Positions 40,695 to 49,921 of a stretch of 59,262 bases of DNA are shown piece by piece. Every line of letters starts with the position of its first letter. Position 1 is the first letter of the stretch. The notes under the pieces are model-generated. The model was not told the origin of the DNA and did no database searches. It saw only the letters and a list, made by a program, of their open reading frames with translations. Origin of the DNA: a virus; the IMG/VR virus record IMGVR_UViG_3300027759_000101, positions 1 through 59,262 of that record, one strand, 5' to 3'. The translations under genes and the position numbers were made by a program.

Positions 40695-40701
40695 TATTTA
40701 G
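40695..40701 (-). promoter_or_regulatory. Possible late promoter CTAAATA upstream of gene 18
   Basis: Minus-strand CTAAATAAT, 44 nt upstream of gene 18 in the gap after gene 17. It keeps the TAAATA core of the T4 late box but lacks the first T-A, so it is weaker evidence. Confidence 0.4.
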
Positions 40702-40727
40702 AAAAACCAAGATTTATAGTCACCAAA

Positions 40728-42404
40728 TCATAACCTGTGTTTGTTTGTAAGTGTGTCCCATTCAATCTCATCGAAAGCCCAAAACTTTTTACGTTCTGTT
40801 ATCCATAGATCACCATCAACATCAACCTCCATATCGTCTTTTAGACCATTATCAATGATACCAAAAGGTACAGTGTCTTGATCCATAAGCTGGAATTGCT
40901 CATGTTGCAATACCGCACGAATATCGTTTTGTAGATTTTCTTTGAAGTATCTTTGTGAGGTGAGCCAACCGAAGTTAACCAAAGTCATCACGAGATCGTC
41001 ATTATTACCTTCTTCAGCCGCAAAGCTGGTCTTATGTTCTGAGAAGGTAGTTAGTTCCATGATAGTATCAGCATCATTGATGATTAACTTATCGTTTTCA
41101 ATCAACGACTTTAAGTTGGCACAACCGATCTTCTTGGTTTGAACCGATTGCTTTAGACCAAACTGCATTTGCTTGGTATAACCTGGTGTTACTTGCTGAC
41201 CTACTTTACCTTTAGCGTTTCTAATCTTGATTAAGTTTTCATAGGCTAGTTCATTATGTAGAATGTCTGCTACTTGCATACCGATACTGTTGATTTCAAC
41301 CAATACAAAGGCATCATTATACTTTCTGGCCGCTGTATAGATGACGGTTGGATAGAGCATTGGTGCAATCTTGTTGTTTCGATATTTAGCCACTTGTTTA
41401 TATGGTATCTGAGTCACATCTATAACAGAGAAGGTGGAGTAGTCTTTCTCCTGACCTTCAGCCACATCTACGGATATGAGATAGGTTTTACCAATCTGAG
41501 GCACCTCATAGATATCTAGATAGTTTTCTTTTGTGATAGGGTTCTGGAACACCAGTGTTCTGATCTTAGTTGGATGAATGAGTGTATTTGTAGAACCAAT
41601 GAACTCACACTCAAACTCTTGCCGGAACTGATCTTCGGATGTGTTTCTGATGACCTGCTCTTTCCATTCTTGCGTTCTGCCTGGAACCATCGACCAGTGA
41701 ATCTCGATTGGAAGATAGTCGCTTCGCTTCTCGACCGCATCCATCCACATTCTATAGAACAGATTCATACCGTTTGGTGTAGAGACGATAATAACCTTCG
41801 TATTTGAACCAGAAGAAATTGTAGGGTAGGTTGACATGAAGAAGGCTTCAGCAATGTTGTTCGGTACGAATGCAAACTCGTCAAGGAAGATGACGTTGAA
41901 TGTTCTACCACGGACAGATGAACCTGAAGTTGAATCGGCGATTGCTCTAGACCCATTAGCAAGTTCGATAGAACCTTTATTCCATTCTTTAATACCTTGC
42001 TGTAAAAACCTAGGTAGGTATTCGAAAGCAAGTTGAAGTCTACCTAGAATTTCACGAGCAGTGCTAGACTTATTGGCGAGAATGGCGATGCTTACAGATT
42101 CACTAAAAAGAATGAAGTGAAGCAAAAATGCTACAGCGGTTGTTGTCTTACCAACCTGTCGAGGTAGTTTACAGATAGAGAAGCGGTTCTCATGAAATGT
42201 GGTGAGCATTTCTTTCTGAAAGTCCCACATCTTGAAAGGTATCAAACCGTGATCGACGTTGACAATCTTCATATACTTGGTAGCAAAGTAAATAGGATCA
42301 TTCGCACACTTAATGAACTCATCAATCTCATACTGAGTGAATGAGTGAATGTAATCTTCTCTAGGTAGATTAGGGTTACCTTGATAACCTTCGTATCTAG
42401 GCAT
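40728..42404 (-). CDS. 17: Large terminase subunit gp17
   Basis: This 558-residue ATPase-nuclease packages DNA. Walker A is CKLPRQVGKTTTAVAFLLHF (R-Q-V-G-K-T), Walker B is NVIFLDEFAFVP, the coupling motif is VIIVSTPNG, and nuclease-domain acidic residues appear in LISVDVAEGQEKDYSTFSV. Near-T4 length (610). It overlaps the end of the putative internal-protein gene. Headful packaging through gp20 is expected. Confidence 0.96.
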   Translation of the reverse strand: MPRYEGYQGNPNLPREDYIHSFTQYEIDEFIKCANDPIYFATKYMKIVNVDHGLIPFKMWDFQKEMLTTFHENRFSICKLPRQVGKTTTAVAFLLHFILFSESVSIAILANKSSTAREILGRLQLAFEYLPRFLQQGIKEWNKGSIELANGSRAIADSTSGSSVRGRTFNVIFLDEFAFVPNNIAEAFFMSTYPTISSGSNTKVIIVSTPNGMNLFYRMWMDAVEKRSDYLPIEIHWSMVPGRTQEWKEQVIRNTSEDQFRQEFECEFIGSTNTLIHPTKIRTLVFQNPITKENYLDIYEVPQIGKTYLISVDVAEGQEKDYSTFSVIDVTQIPYKQVAKYRNNKIAPMLYPTVIYTAARKYNDAFVLVEINSIGMQVADILHNELAYENLIKIRNAKGKVGQQVTPGYTKQMQFGLKQSVQTKKIGCANLKSLIENDKLIINDADTIMELTTFSEHKTSFAAEEGNNDDLVMTLVNFGWLTSQRYFKENLQNDIRAVLQHEQFQLMDQDTVPFGIIDNGLKDDMEVDVDGDLWITERKKFWAFDEIEWDTLTNKHRL

Positions 42405-42831
42405 CGGTATGCTTCATGATTAGAATAGGATTATTTTTAGATGGAATAGCTCTTTTTGCTCTTTTTATGTCGCCTTGCCAATGATCATTCACTTGCTGAG
42501 ACACAAAACCTTTTGTGGAAATTTTATGAGTAGGAACAGACTCAGCATGATTGATAGCATGAGCGACACTATATCTGTTCTTTGAATTGCCGAATGTGCT
42601 TCCTGAAAAATAATCACCCTTTTTTCGAGCCTCGTCGGCAACTCTATCATGCTCATCTGCCTCATCTTTGGTTAAAGGTTTAAGATTTTTTTGATCAATT
42701 ATCTTAGCATGAATATGGTTTTGATTATTCATGAGAGCGTTTTTACCACGGTTTAAACCATCAATGATACTGTGAGTTGATCCTGTCAATTCATCAGAAC
42801 TTTCTTTCATGAACTGTTTAAATGTTTTCAT
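42397..42831 (-). CDS. Putative capsid-targeted internal protein
   Basis: The protein has 144 residues. It starts MKTFKQFMKESSDEL, very like the T4 capsid-targeting sequence MKTYQEFIAEA, with a M-K-E that could be the gp21 cut. A basic, His-rich body follows (HIHAKIIDQKNLKPL, SVAHAINHAES, GFVSQQVNDHW). T4 internal proteins carry such leaders, are trimmed and are injected to block host defences. It overlaps 16 and 17 in the terminase operon. The mature part has no recognised fold. Confidence 0.65.
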   Translation of the reverse strand: MKTFKQFMKESSDELTGSTHSIIDGLNRGKNALMNNQNHIHAKIIDQKNLKPLTKDEADEHDRVADEARKKGDYFSGSTFGNSKNRYSVAHAINHAESVPTHKISTKGFVSQQVNDHWQGDIKRAKRAIPSKNNPILIMKHTDA

Positions 42832-43243
42832 TAGCCTTAACCTGTTTTAATAGTTCTGCGGTAGATCCAATAAAGACAGCCTTCTCTACATTGATGCGTT
42901 GTTCATCTTGTGGTCTAACCTTATCCTCTTTATTTAGGTCTTTCGTCTTTTTCTGAAGATCATAGAGGTCTTTGGTTGTATCTGCTACAGTTTTCATCAA
43001 AGTTGACAAGACTTCATAGGCTCTAGGGCTTTCGCTCTGCTTAGCCAAATCGGTCAAATCTTCGATAGCATTATTGCCTTTATCAATCAAAGCGCGGAAT
43101 GTCTTACGGGCCAGAGCATAATCAGCCTGTTGATCCTCGGTTCCAACATCTTCAACCACAGTTGTTTCGATAACTACAGAAGGTGGTGTTTCAGGCTCAT
43201 GTTCTATACCTAGGGCCTCTGATAGTGCGTCATGGGTTTTCAT
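42818..43243 (-). CDS. 16: Small terminase subunit gp16
   Basis: This 141-residue protein has the gp16 core SPRAYEVLSTLMKTVADTTK, then LYDLQKKTKDL, and ends with VFIGSTAELLKQVK like T4 VFMGSPTELMDE. The small terminase forms an oligomer that recognises DNA and regulates gp17. Its ATG overlaps the stop of the fibre-like gene (TAATG), and it overlaps the next gene by 14 nt. Order 16-x-17 differs from T4 only by the inserted internal-protein gene. Confidence 0.85.
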   Translation of the reverse strand: MKTHDALSEALGIEHEPETPPSVVIETTVVEDVGTEDQQADYALARKTFRALIDKGNNAIEDLTDLAKQSESPRAYEVLSTLMKTVADTTKDLYDLQKKTKDLNKEDKVRPQDEQRINVEKAVFIGSTAELLKQVKANENI

Positions 43244-43665
43244 TATACAATACTATTACCTTCAATATACCACACATTAGACGTTGGGCTGTATAATGTA
43301 CCTACACTATAAGTTGTCACGTTTCTACTGGTTGAAACGCTATTACCTGACTTATACAGTGATACACTACCATTTGGTGAAACAACAACATTACCGGTAG
43401 AATTTGATATGATTCTGATTATCGTGCCATCTGGAAATGGCACTTGACCTGTATTAGGAATATGTATTCTTGCACCAATGCCAGCAGCGGTAACATATAA
43501 CATCTGGTTCACATCTGTAATTTTGAGAGCATAGTCTGCATTTACATACTGTGTATTACTGTATAGTTCTATGAAATTATTGTTAGTTTTGGTAAAAGCG
43601 GTTCTGAGAGTATCACCTGAACCATCATTAGCAGCATAACCTATAAATATATTATCTCTCATCAT
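43243..43665 (-). CDS. Small fibre-like or neck-associated structural protein
   Basis: The protein has 140 residues. It starts MRDNIFIGYAANDGSGDTLR then TAFTKTNNNFIEL, a phrase often found at the N-terminus of phage fibre and decoration proteins in many families. The remainder is beta-rich (GTIIRIISNSTGNVVVSPNG). It sits between gene 15 and the small terminase gene, so a neck fibre or whisker attachment is possible. No T4 equivalent at this locus. Confidence 0.6.
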   Translation of the reverse strand: MMRDNIFIGYAANDGSGDTLRTAFTKTNNNFIELYSNTQYVNADYALKITDVNQMLYVTAAGIGARIHIPNTGQVPFPDGTIIRIISNSTGNVVVSPNGSVSLYKSGNSVSTSRNVTTYSVGTLYSPTSNVWYIEGNSIV

Positions 43666-43690
43666 TGAACCTCATCATTTATATTCAAAG

Positions 43691-44692
43691 TCAAAACGGC
43701 CACTCGGTTATGGTTGTATCGTAACCATAAGCAGAGTTTGAAATGGCTGTGTTAGGTTTAGGTGTAACATTGATACCAACAAGTTTAATTGGTGATGTGT
43801 CGAAACTATTAATTTTGTATTGTGCATTAGCTGATACAGAGTTGATAATGCTATTGGCCTGGAACGTACCTTGGGCTCCACCTATTGTGAGCTTGTTATT
43901 GTTGTTATCCCATGAAATGACTGTACCATATGCTGTGGCTGTTGTATAGTTGTTACCTTGATATACGGTATCCAATACTTTAAAGTTTGCGCCATTACCA
44001 TTATCTGTATTGATCTTAATAACGTAACCTGTTTGCAATGTCGGATCATTAAAGATATTTGATTTACTTGTGCGAATGAGATTAGCTGGTTGAACAGGTC
44101 CGTAATAGTGAACCTTCATGGTGAAGTTCAGTCTCCATGTAACGAAACGAACCGCATCGAAGTTACCTTCATGTTCGATATCGTTTGTCACAGAGTTAAG
44201 GATGATAGGAATATCTTTGAGGAATCCCATCTCAGGAATCATGACACCCGTTACGGTATAATCGGGATTAAAGTATGGAATGATCTGCTCAACGATGTGT
44301 GTACCATCATCAATGTTTCTGGTATAGACATGCAAGTCAAAAGTCAAATCATAGGGAACACCGACATACTGAGATGATACCTGAGAGTTTGATAGTGGTG
44401 TAGCTTTCTTTAGAAGTGAGTTCTGCTTTCTTGTAGGGTCATATGTGAACGATTGAAGTTCAAACGACATACGAGGCAGAGCCACCTGAATCTCACGATT
44501 CAAATCTGGATCTGACCTAAGGCGAGCAATATACTTTTCTTTAGGTGCATAGATGATAGGAATCTTGATGCGTTCAACTTCAACATTTGTTGCTCTGTTT
44601 ATACGTTTGAGCGTGATATTATTGAACATGTTACCGAATAGGATAACATACTTTCTCGTCAACTGAAAATAAAAATATCTGTTACTTAACAT
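43691..44692 (-). CDS. 15: Tail terminator gp15
   Basis: The protein has 333 residues. MFNNITLKRINRATNVEVER and VEQIIPYFNPDYTV match the T4 gp15 pattern (DLFSNIQIKR, VEQILPYFQPHF). It caps the tail tube and sheath and joins the neck. It is longer than T4 gp15 (272). A C-terminal module (about 239-299, VYQGNNYTTA...WDNNNNKL) resembles one in the adjacent gp14. It overlaps the start of gene 14's stop by one base. Confidence 0.87.
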   Translation of the reverse strand: MLSNRYFYFQLTRKYVILFGNMFNNITLKRINRATNVEVERIKIPIIYAPKEKYIARLRSDPDLNREIQVALPRMSFELQSFTYDPTRKQNSLLKKATPLSNSQVSSQYVGVPYDLTFDLHVYTRNIDDGTHIVEQIIPYFNPDYTVTGVMIPEMGFLKDIPIILNSVTNDIEHEGNFDAVRFVTWRLNFTMKVHYYGPVQPANLIRTSKSNIFNDPTLQTGYVIKINTDNGNGANFKVLDTVYQGNNYTTATAYGTVISWDNNNNKLTIGGAQGTFQANSIINSVSANAQYKINSFDTSPIKLVGINVTPKPNTAISNSAYGYDTTITEWPF

Positions 44693-45564
44693 TACGGTTG
44701 CCCAAACGGATTAGATTCTGTGAGGTCTAAGAATGTGTTAGCTTCATTCTGCAACTCTCTATTATCATATATATCGTAATCGAGATAGTCGCCGATTGTA
44801 TCAACACCTGCTACATTATATCTAGTGTTAGACGTTTCACCAATCAATTTGGTATTCGCGGCGAAATCACCTTTGATATTCATTAGCAATAGAATTTTTG
44901 TCTGCGGATCCCATTCTTTTACTTCAGCCTTAGCTGTAGAATATGCTAAGTTTGCACCCTGATAAACCAGTTCGTTTGCATAATAGTTACTTGTGCCTTG
45001 GTTCATATTCAACTGAATGGTATAGGCTAGTGTATGCTCAACATGATCAACTTCAGCCACACCAGTATCGATGTTCTCATTGCTATAACGGAACAATTCA
45101 CAACGCATTTCATAGATATATGGTTGTCTCTGACCAAGCGAGAAAAACATCAATTCTTCTTCAACGAACTTGATTTCCCATATCTTTTGAAGAGCGGGAA
45201 CGAAAAGAAGATCACCTTCTCTAGGTCTGATTGCTATGTTTGTAGGCATATACTTTTGAAAGGTTGGTCTCGCAACAATGAAGTTAGATGTATCGCGGAT
45301 TTCTAGACCAAACTTTGAGAAAAAGTCACCATCACCTTCGTAACCAGTTACGTTGGCTAGATACATTTCCATTGAATATGCGCGATTGAAGGCTGAACCT
45401 GTGTTCTCACCAAAGATTGTGTCATCACCCGTCCAAGATTCTCTAGGAAGATAGTAGATGTTATGACCCATAATCTTGATGGATTCAGTAATAACATCCT
45501 GCATCAGGTTTTGCTGAGGCGTCTGATTTGCGGCGTAGTTATTAAAATAATGTGAGACTGCCAT
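44692..45564 (-). CDS. 14: Neck protein gp14
   Basis: This 290-residue protein is T4 gp14-like (256). The N-terminus, HYFNNYAANQTPQQNLMQDV then ITESIKIMGHNIYYLPR, is characteristic. Gp14 forms the head-tail connection with gp13. A C-terminal module at about 198-256 (NELVYQGANLAYS, then VKEWDPQTKILLLMNI) is shared with gp15. Gene order 13-14-15 is conserved. Confidence 0.88.
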   Translation of the reverse strand: MAVSHYFNNYAANQTPQQNLMQDVITESIKIMGHNIYYLPRESWTGDDTIFGENTGSAFNRAYSMEMYLANVTGYEGDGDFFSKFGLEIRDTSNFIVARPTFQKYMPTNIAIRPREGDLLFVPALQKIWEIKFVEEELMFFSLGQRQPYIYEMRCELFRYSNENIDTGVAEVDHVEHTLAYTIQLNMNQGTSNYYANELVYQGANLAYSTAKAEVKEWDPQTKILLLMNIKGDFAANTKLIGETSNTRYNVAGVDTIGDYLDYDIYDNRELQNEANTFLDLTESNPFGQP

Positions 45565-45566
45565 GA

Positions 45567-46310
45567 TTAGCCTACCAAAAACTGGGGAGGTTCTTCGAAA
45601 GTATCTCTGATCAATGCTTCAATGTCTTTAATCTCTTGTACCGCTTCATCAAAGATGGTCTGGCCGTTCATGGTGATACCACCCGGAAGTTGCATACCAC
45701 CGAACTTCTTCATGTTGTTACCCCATTGTTTCTTGATCAATGAGGTAGCATACTTCAGAAGCATACGATCACCATATACCTTTGTATAAGTATTTGGATC
45801 AATAATGATATAACCTTCAATGATAATCCATTCACCGACCTGAACACCTGAGATCCAGTTTTGATCGATGTAAAGTTTACCTGTATGGCGATTGAAACGA
45901 ATTGGTGTTTCACCTGAGAAAAGCATGTCAAGTGTGCGAATATGCTGTTGTGTCAAGACATAATTGACATATGAGGTAGAGGTGAAGTCATAGAGTTCAT
46001 GTAGTCGCAACTGATAACGTAAGTCAAACATATTGACCGATGCGTTAGTAGATCCGATAGGGAAGATGCGATTAACACCTATGATGCTGTTTGGAATAGG
46101 GATGTATTGATTAGCTATATCTGTAGATGTGATCTGATATTTCAAGTACCAGCGTTCAACACCATCGAAATGGAATTGTTGGAAATATGAGAATGCTTCA
46201 TCGATGCGGTCATCTACCTGATCATCATCTACGTTAATATCAATAACAGGGAAACCAAGGTCTCTGAGGCACCAATCTTTCATCTGTTCTCTGGAAGCCG
46301 GTAATGCCAT
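45567..46310 (-). CDS. 13: Neck protein gp13
   Basis: This 247-residue protein is gp13-like (T4: 309). It has a start MKDWCLRDLGFPVIDINVDD, FHFDGVERWYLKYQI, and ends GGMQLPGGITMNGQTIFDEA and EEPPQFLVG, matching T4 GMMLPGGVTIDGQRL and FGILVG. It closes the head with gp14 after packaging. A TATAAATA box lies 38 nt upstream inside the preceding gene. Confidence 0.92.
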   Translation of the reverse strand: MALPASREQMKDWCLRDLGFPVIDINVDDDQVDDRIDEAFSYFQQFHFDGVERWYLKYQITSTDIANQYIPIPNSIIGVNRIFPIGSTNASVNMFDLRYQLRLHELYDFTSTSYVNYVLTQQHIRTLDMLFSGETPIRFNRHTGKLYIDQNWISGVQVGEWIIIEGYIIIDPNTYTKVYGDRMLLKYATSLIKKQWGNNMKKFGGMQLPGGITMNGQTIFDEAVQEIKDIEALIRDTFEEPPQFLVG

Positions 46311-46315
46311 TTAGT

Positions 46316-46753
46316 TTATCCCTCTGGTGTTTCAGGCCATGCTATACTATTTATAATAGCGATAAGAGCTTCAACATCGGCACAGTTTGAGATGGCAGTT
46401 GTTGTGGTGCTTGCATAAGTTCTAACAGCCGCACGATATGTTGACCAACCGACAGGCATATTTGTGCCAGTTTCAGCTTTGCGAACGACCATCCAATCAG
46501 ACGTTGAGAGTCGAGCATTTGCTGAGGCGTTTGTCTGACTGATCCATTGAGTTTTCAGTTGAGTCAAATCTTTTGGATTGTTTACACCCCAATAGAACAT
46601 ACCATCATAGTATTCTGGTTCAGGTGCTTCGGTGATACCGATTACGGCTCGTTCTTCTGGTGATGCGAGTCTTAGCCAGTTGGCTGGATATTGAATATCA
46701 TTAGCTGTGAAAGGTGTGTCCAAAGCTAAAGGTGTTCCGTTGAGTAAAAACAT
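46316..46753 (-). CDS. Putative tail fibre assembly chaperone-like protein
   Basis: The protein has 145 residues. The C-terminal half has the layout seen in phage tail-assembly chaperones: LKTQWISQTNASANARLSTS, then DWMVVRKAETG and WSTYRAAVRTY (DW...W..YR..). The N-terminal half describes a beta-like domain (LLNGTPLALDTPFT). It directly follows the LamG-type fibre gene, as expected for a chaperone of that fibre. The family is judged by motif pattern only. Confidence 0.6.
   Translation of the reverse strand: MFLLNGTPLALDTPFTANDIQYPANWLRLASPEERAVIGITEAPEPEYYDGMFYWGVNNPKDLTQLKTQWISQTNASANARLSTSDWMVVRKAETGTNMPVGWSTYRAAVRTYASTTTTAISNCADVEALIAIINSIAWPETPEG
46348..46355 (-). promoter_or_regulatory. 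Late promoter TATAAATA upstream of gene 13
   Basis: Exact TATAAATA on the minus strand, inside the 3' end of the chaperone-like gene and 38 nt ahead of gene 13. Location fits a late promoter for 13-14-15. Confidence 0.55.
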
Positions 46754-46755
46754 TG

Positions 46756-49098
46756 TTATCTTGCCCTTGAAATTTTGAATGGGTTTTCAGCAAATGCTGC
46801 ATATATGATTGTTTCACCGGAACCATTGAGTCCACTGGTAGATGCCCTTGGTTTAAATCCATTTGACAAAATATCAAGAGCGCCGCCGGTAAATTCTGTA
46901 TCAGTCAAACTTGGATATAATGATTGAGTAGCGGCGTTATAAGTATCTCTAGATGTGTCTCGTATAAACCAGTTACCAACGGCACTTGTAATCTTAAACA
47001 TGATAAACCTCGGTCTGAACCCACAATAGACGAAAGTACCATCAGCGGCGCCGTTGCCTGTATAACTACCAAACTTAGAATATCCGGCCACTTCTGACCA
47101 ACAATACGCAACCACTGTTCCTATATCATAAAAAGTAGTACCTAAAGTTACAATGCTTGATGTTGGGCTAGTATTGTTCCAAGATGTTGAGCTTGTTGCG
47201 GGCGCCGCTGTTTGATTCAGGTAAGAAACTTTTGTATTACCTAGTGATTGATGATAAACATACCAGTCCATAATATTAGTTCTGCTTCTTACAATAACGA
47301 GAGCCGGTGCGACTCCTAATCCGTGACCAAACGAACTAGGTGAACTGGCGCCACCAGTTGCAGAAGTGAAAGTAGCAATACTAAACCCAGCAGACTGGTT
47401 TACGCTGACGGTACTGGTAACTGTACCTGATGTATTGTTCGATGTTACACCTTGACCTGCTACCCATTGCCAACCGACATAGTTGTTTGCTGATGCGTTA
47501 TAATTAGCAACATTTGTACCATTTAATAATGTAAATCCATTGTTGTTAAATGCACTAACACCATCATTAAATGATGTTCCATCATATTCAGCAGATGTTA
47601 AGCTCGAATACAATGTTTTATACACACCACGCACAGAGTCATTAAGATAATGGTGTAAAGCTGATGATCTATTTTTAATCCAAACGAAGTCAGGTCTAAT
47701 CGAGGTCGAGCTTGCATTGTTGCCGTTGTTTACAATAGACTGAGTTGTGCCATTTCCCGTATATGTGCTTGCCGCCATATGACTTGCACCATTGTTAATG
47801 GTTGGTGTAGATAGATTACTACTGTTCACCGCATTATATCCTGCTGGTGGTGTATATGTAAACGGCCGCTGGCCAAAGTTTGCGAAAGTATTCACACCAT
47901 TACCATTAGTCAATCTAAACATATATTCTGGATATGACGAAGAGGGTACGATAGTGCCACTTGATATGAGTGTATTATTCCTATATGTGCTAAAGGTTGA
48001 ATTATCAACATCTAAGGCGATAGCTAATATATTTGAACCAGCAGTTGGAGAAATTCCAACAATGAGAGCGGATCCTGTAGCCTGTGAGGCATCTATAATT
48101 TGTAAAGCTGTATTGAAACCTCCTCCGCCTGCCGAGCAGTTAACTTCCATATACCATTTACCGCTTCTCATACCAAAGGTTGATCGATATCCAGACCAGC
48201 TGGTAGCATCATATGCAAGACCTAAATTTCCATCAGTCAAGCTTCTGGCTACTACTGGTGTTCCTGTTCCAGCATCATGATTAATTGGATTCCATGTTGC
48301 ATAGTTTACAGTTGGGCTATCGAGCATACTATCATATGTAATACCGGCTGTCACTGAGATGTTTGCCAGTGTCCAGTTGTTACTATTACCTGAACTGTCT
48401 TTACCGAGAGCGGCCTCTGTTGCCGCCGAGTTATCTGAGAAATTCAGGTAAAACCCATTCGTTCCATATATGCCTGTATAGGATTTAGATTGCCAGATAC
48501 CATTGGTGTCTGTGTAGCCAAAGCTAGATGGTGTTAGTGCTGTACCACTAATAGAATTGATTTCAGCTAGATAACCATCAAAATAATTTGTTGCGGTGAC
48601 TATATATCTACCTATCATATGTATATTAGCTGAATTTATATAAGTGCCGGCGCCGCCGGCCGAATATGTTGCTGTAGAAAGTGCTGTTATCCTTTGACCG
48701 TTTACATATAATCTCGCTCTTTCAGAACTTGTTGCGTTGGTCTCATCATAGACAGCAACAATATGATACCATGCAGACGGGTCACGAAATACTTGAGTTG
48801 TGACAAGATTGGTGCGAAGTATGCTTGTATCCATTGCATATAGATTTAATCTATCAGAACTATCAAAGAACAACGATGCTTGATTAACTGATGATACTCC
48901 GGCAGAAAATATATACTGTAAAACACCTAGAGTTCCGCGTTTAACCCAACAACTAAATGTCCAATTTGCTGTACCGCTTGTTGTGATTGGAGTTCTCGTC
49001 AGATTTGCGCTATTGGATGAACGTAGACGAACGCTACGAGCAATCGTGTAACTGCTAGATGATGCTAATAATGGGTTAATTTCAACAGGAAGAGTCAT
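46756..49098 (-). CDS. Large LamG/concanavalin-fold fibre protein
   Basis: The protein has 780 residues. A LamG-like domain fills about residues 20-200: ANWTFSCWVKRGTLGVLQYI, AWYHIVAVYDET and FDGYLAEINSISG. The middle (about 260-420) resembles a SPRY-like part (SGKWYMEVNCSAGGG, GLAYDATSWSGYR), followed by repeats of WIKNRSSALH- and FASFG-type beta segments (residues 470-780). It is probably a receptor- or glycan-binding tail protein. It is the largest complete adhesin here, next to a chaperone-like gene. Confidence 0.75.
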   Translation of the reverse strand: MTLPVEINPLLASSSSYTIARSVRLRSSNSANLTRTPITTSGTANWTFSCWVKRGTLGVLQYIFSAGVSSVNQASLFFDSSDRLNLYAMDTSILRTNLVTTQVFRDPSAWYHIVAVYDETNATSSERARLYVNGQRITALSTATYSAGGAGTYINSANIHMIGRYIVTATNYFDGYLAEINSISGTALTPSSFGYTDTNGIWQSKSYTGIYGTNGFYLNFSDNSAATEAALGKDSSGNSNNWTLANISVTAGITYDSMLDSPTVNYATWNPINHDAGTGTPVVARSLTDGNLGLAYDATSWSGYRSTFGMRSGKWYMEVNCSAGGGGFNTALQIIDASQATGSALIVGISPTAGSNILAIALDVDNSTFSTYRNNTLISSGTIVPSSSYPEYMFRLTNGNGVNTFANFGQRPFTYTPPAGYNAVNSSNLSTPTINNGASHMAASTYTGNGTTQSIVNNGNNASSTSIRPDFVWIKNRSSALHHYLNDSVRGVYKTLYSSLTSAEYDGTSFNDGVSAFNNNGFTLLNGTNVANYNASANNYVGWQWVAGQGVTSNNTSGTVTSTVSVNQSAGFSIATFTSATGGASSPSSFGHGLGVAPALVIVRSRTNIMDWYVYHQSLGNTKVSYLNQTAAPATSSTSWNNTSPTSSIVTLGTTFYDIGTVVAYCWSEVAGYSKFGSYTGNGAADGTFVYCGFRPRFIMFKITSAVGNWFIRDTSRDTYNAATQSLYPSLTDTEFTGGALDILSNGFKPRASTSGLNGSGETIIYAAFAENPFKISRAR

Positions 49099-49101
49099 AA
49101 A

Positions 49102-49668
49102 TCAACCTATATTCTGAATGAATTGAACCGTAATATTGGATGTTGTTCTGACTGAGTATGCTAGAGCATCGACTGTATTGGCGGTAGTTGAAAGCGTTGG
49201 TGCGGTGGCTAATGGGAATCTCCAGCATGATGCATAGGCTAGGGTTCTAGAACCTGTAGCATCTTGTGAGACGTAGATAATACCAGACTGACCTGGATTT
49301 AGATTTGTTGGAGTACCTAGTGTGCGGTTACCACCTAGTGTAACGTTGAAGTTGTTACCTAGACTCATATCAATCTGAATTGTGGTGTTGTCTGTGAGAC
49401 TGTCAATCGCCTGATATGCGGCGCCAGAAACAACCAAGTTATTTGCAGTAGTTGTTCCTGATAGTGCGTTAGATAATGCACCGGTGATGTTACCTGTGAT
49501 TGTGCCTGTAAAAGAGATGTTACTGACAGTGATATTGCCGCTGACTGTTACGTTATTAGCCACAGTGATATTGTTCGCAAAGGATGCGTTGTTATTCGCA
49601 AAGAGACTGATGTTTCTATCAGACGCGGATGGGTTTTGAATATATGCGGTCTTTAACGTACCAGTCAT
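49102..49668 (-). CDS. Small fibre-like protein with NxTVS repeats
   Basis: The protein has 188 residues. The N-terminal half has short repeats (ANNVTVSGNITVSNISFTG, then TITGNITGAL), the pattern of parallel beta-helix or trimeric fibre shafts. The rest (NTTIQIDMSLGNNFNVTLGG) resembles head domains of small phage fibres. It lies between two fibre genes and is probably a structural part of the tail appendages. Confidence 0.55.
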   Translation of the reverse strand: MTGTLKTAYIQNPSASDRNISLFANNNASFANNITVANNVTVSGNITVSNISFTGTITGNITGALSNALSGTTTANNLVVSGAAYQAIDSLTDNTTIQIDMSLGNNFNVTLGGNRTLGTPTNLNPGQSGIIYVSQDATGSRTLAYASCWRFPLATAPTLSTTANTVDALAYSVRTTSNITVQFIQNIG

Positions 49669-49699
49669 CTCTTATCCTTTTACGATATTTACTGAGTTA

Positions 49700-49921
49700 T
49701 CAAACATTGGCTGTGTTAGCTGATGGTGGTACAGGAATCGATATACATTCTGAACCCGACCAATAGTATTGATCTGCTAATACATCATCAGTGCAATCGA
49801 CCCAGAACAATGGACCTGCAACTTCAAAAGATGTATCTCTTACTTCTGCAACACGCTCGCCGAGCAACGTATTATCATAAGAATAGACTTGTTCATTTGG
49901 AGAAATTAATGCTTTTTTCAT
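49700..49921 (-). CDS. 73-residue protein in the fibre block
   Basis: This small protein (ALISPNEQVYSYDNTLLGER, then EVAGPLFWVDCTDDVLADQY) ends in a Pro/Ser tail. It lies between the Gly-rich fibre gene and a small fibre gene. The pattern W...C.d...a..y.w resembles short accessory proteins of phage fibre loci, but no family can be confirmed. Perhaps an adaptor or chaperone. Confidence 0.5.
   Translation of the reverse strand: MKKALISPNEQVYSYDNTLLGERVAEVRDTSFEVAGPLFWVDCTDDVLADQYYWSGSECISIPVPPSANTANV

Noticed and set aside
43676-43683. TATAAATG box before the gene at 43665
   Set aside because: It lies only 11 nt from the start codon, leaving almost no room for a leader with a ribosome site.
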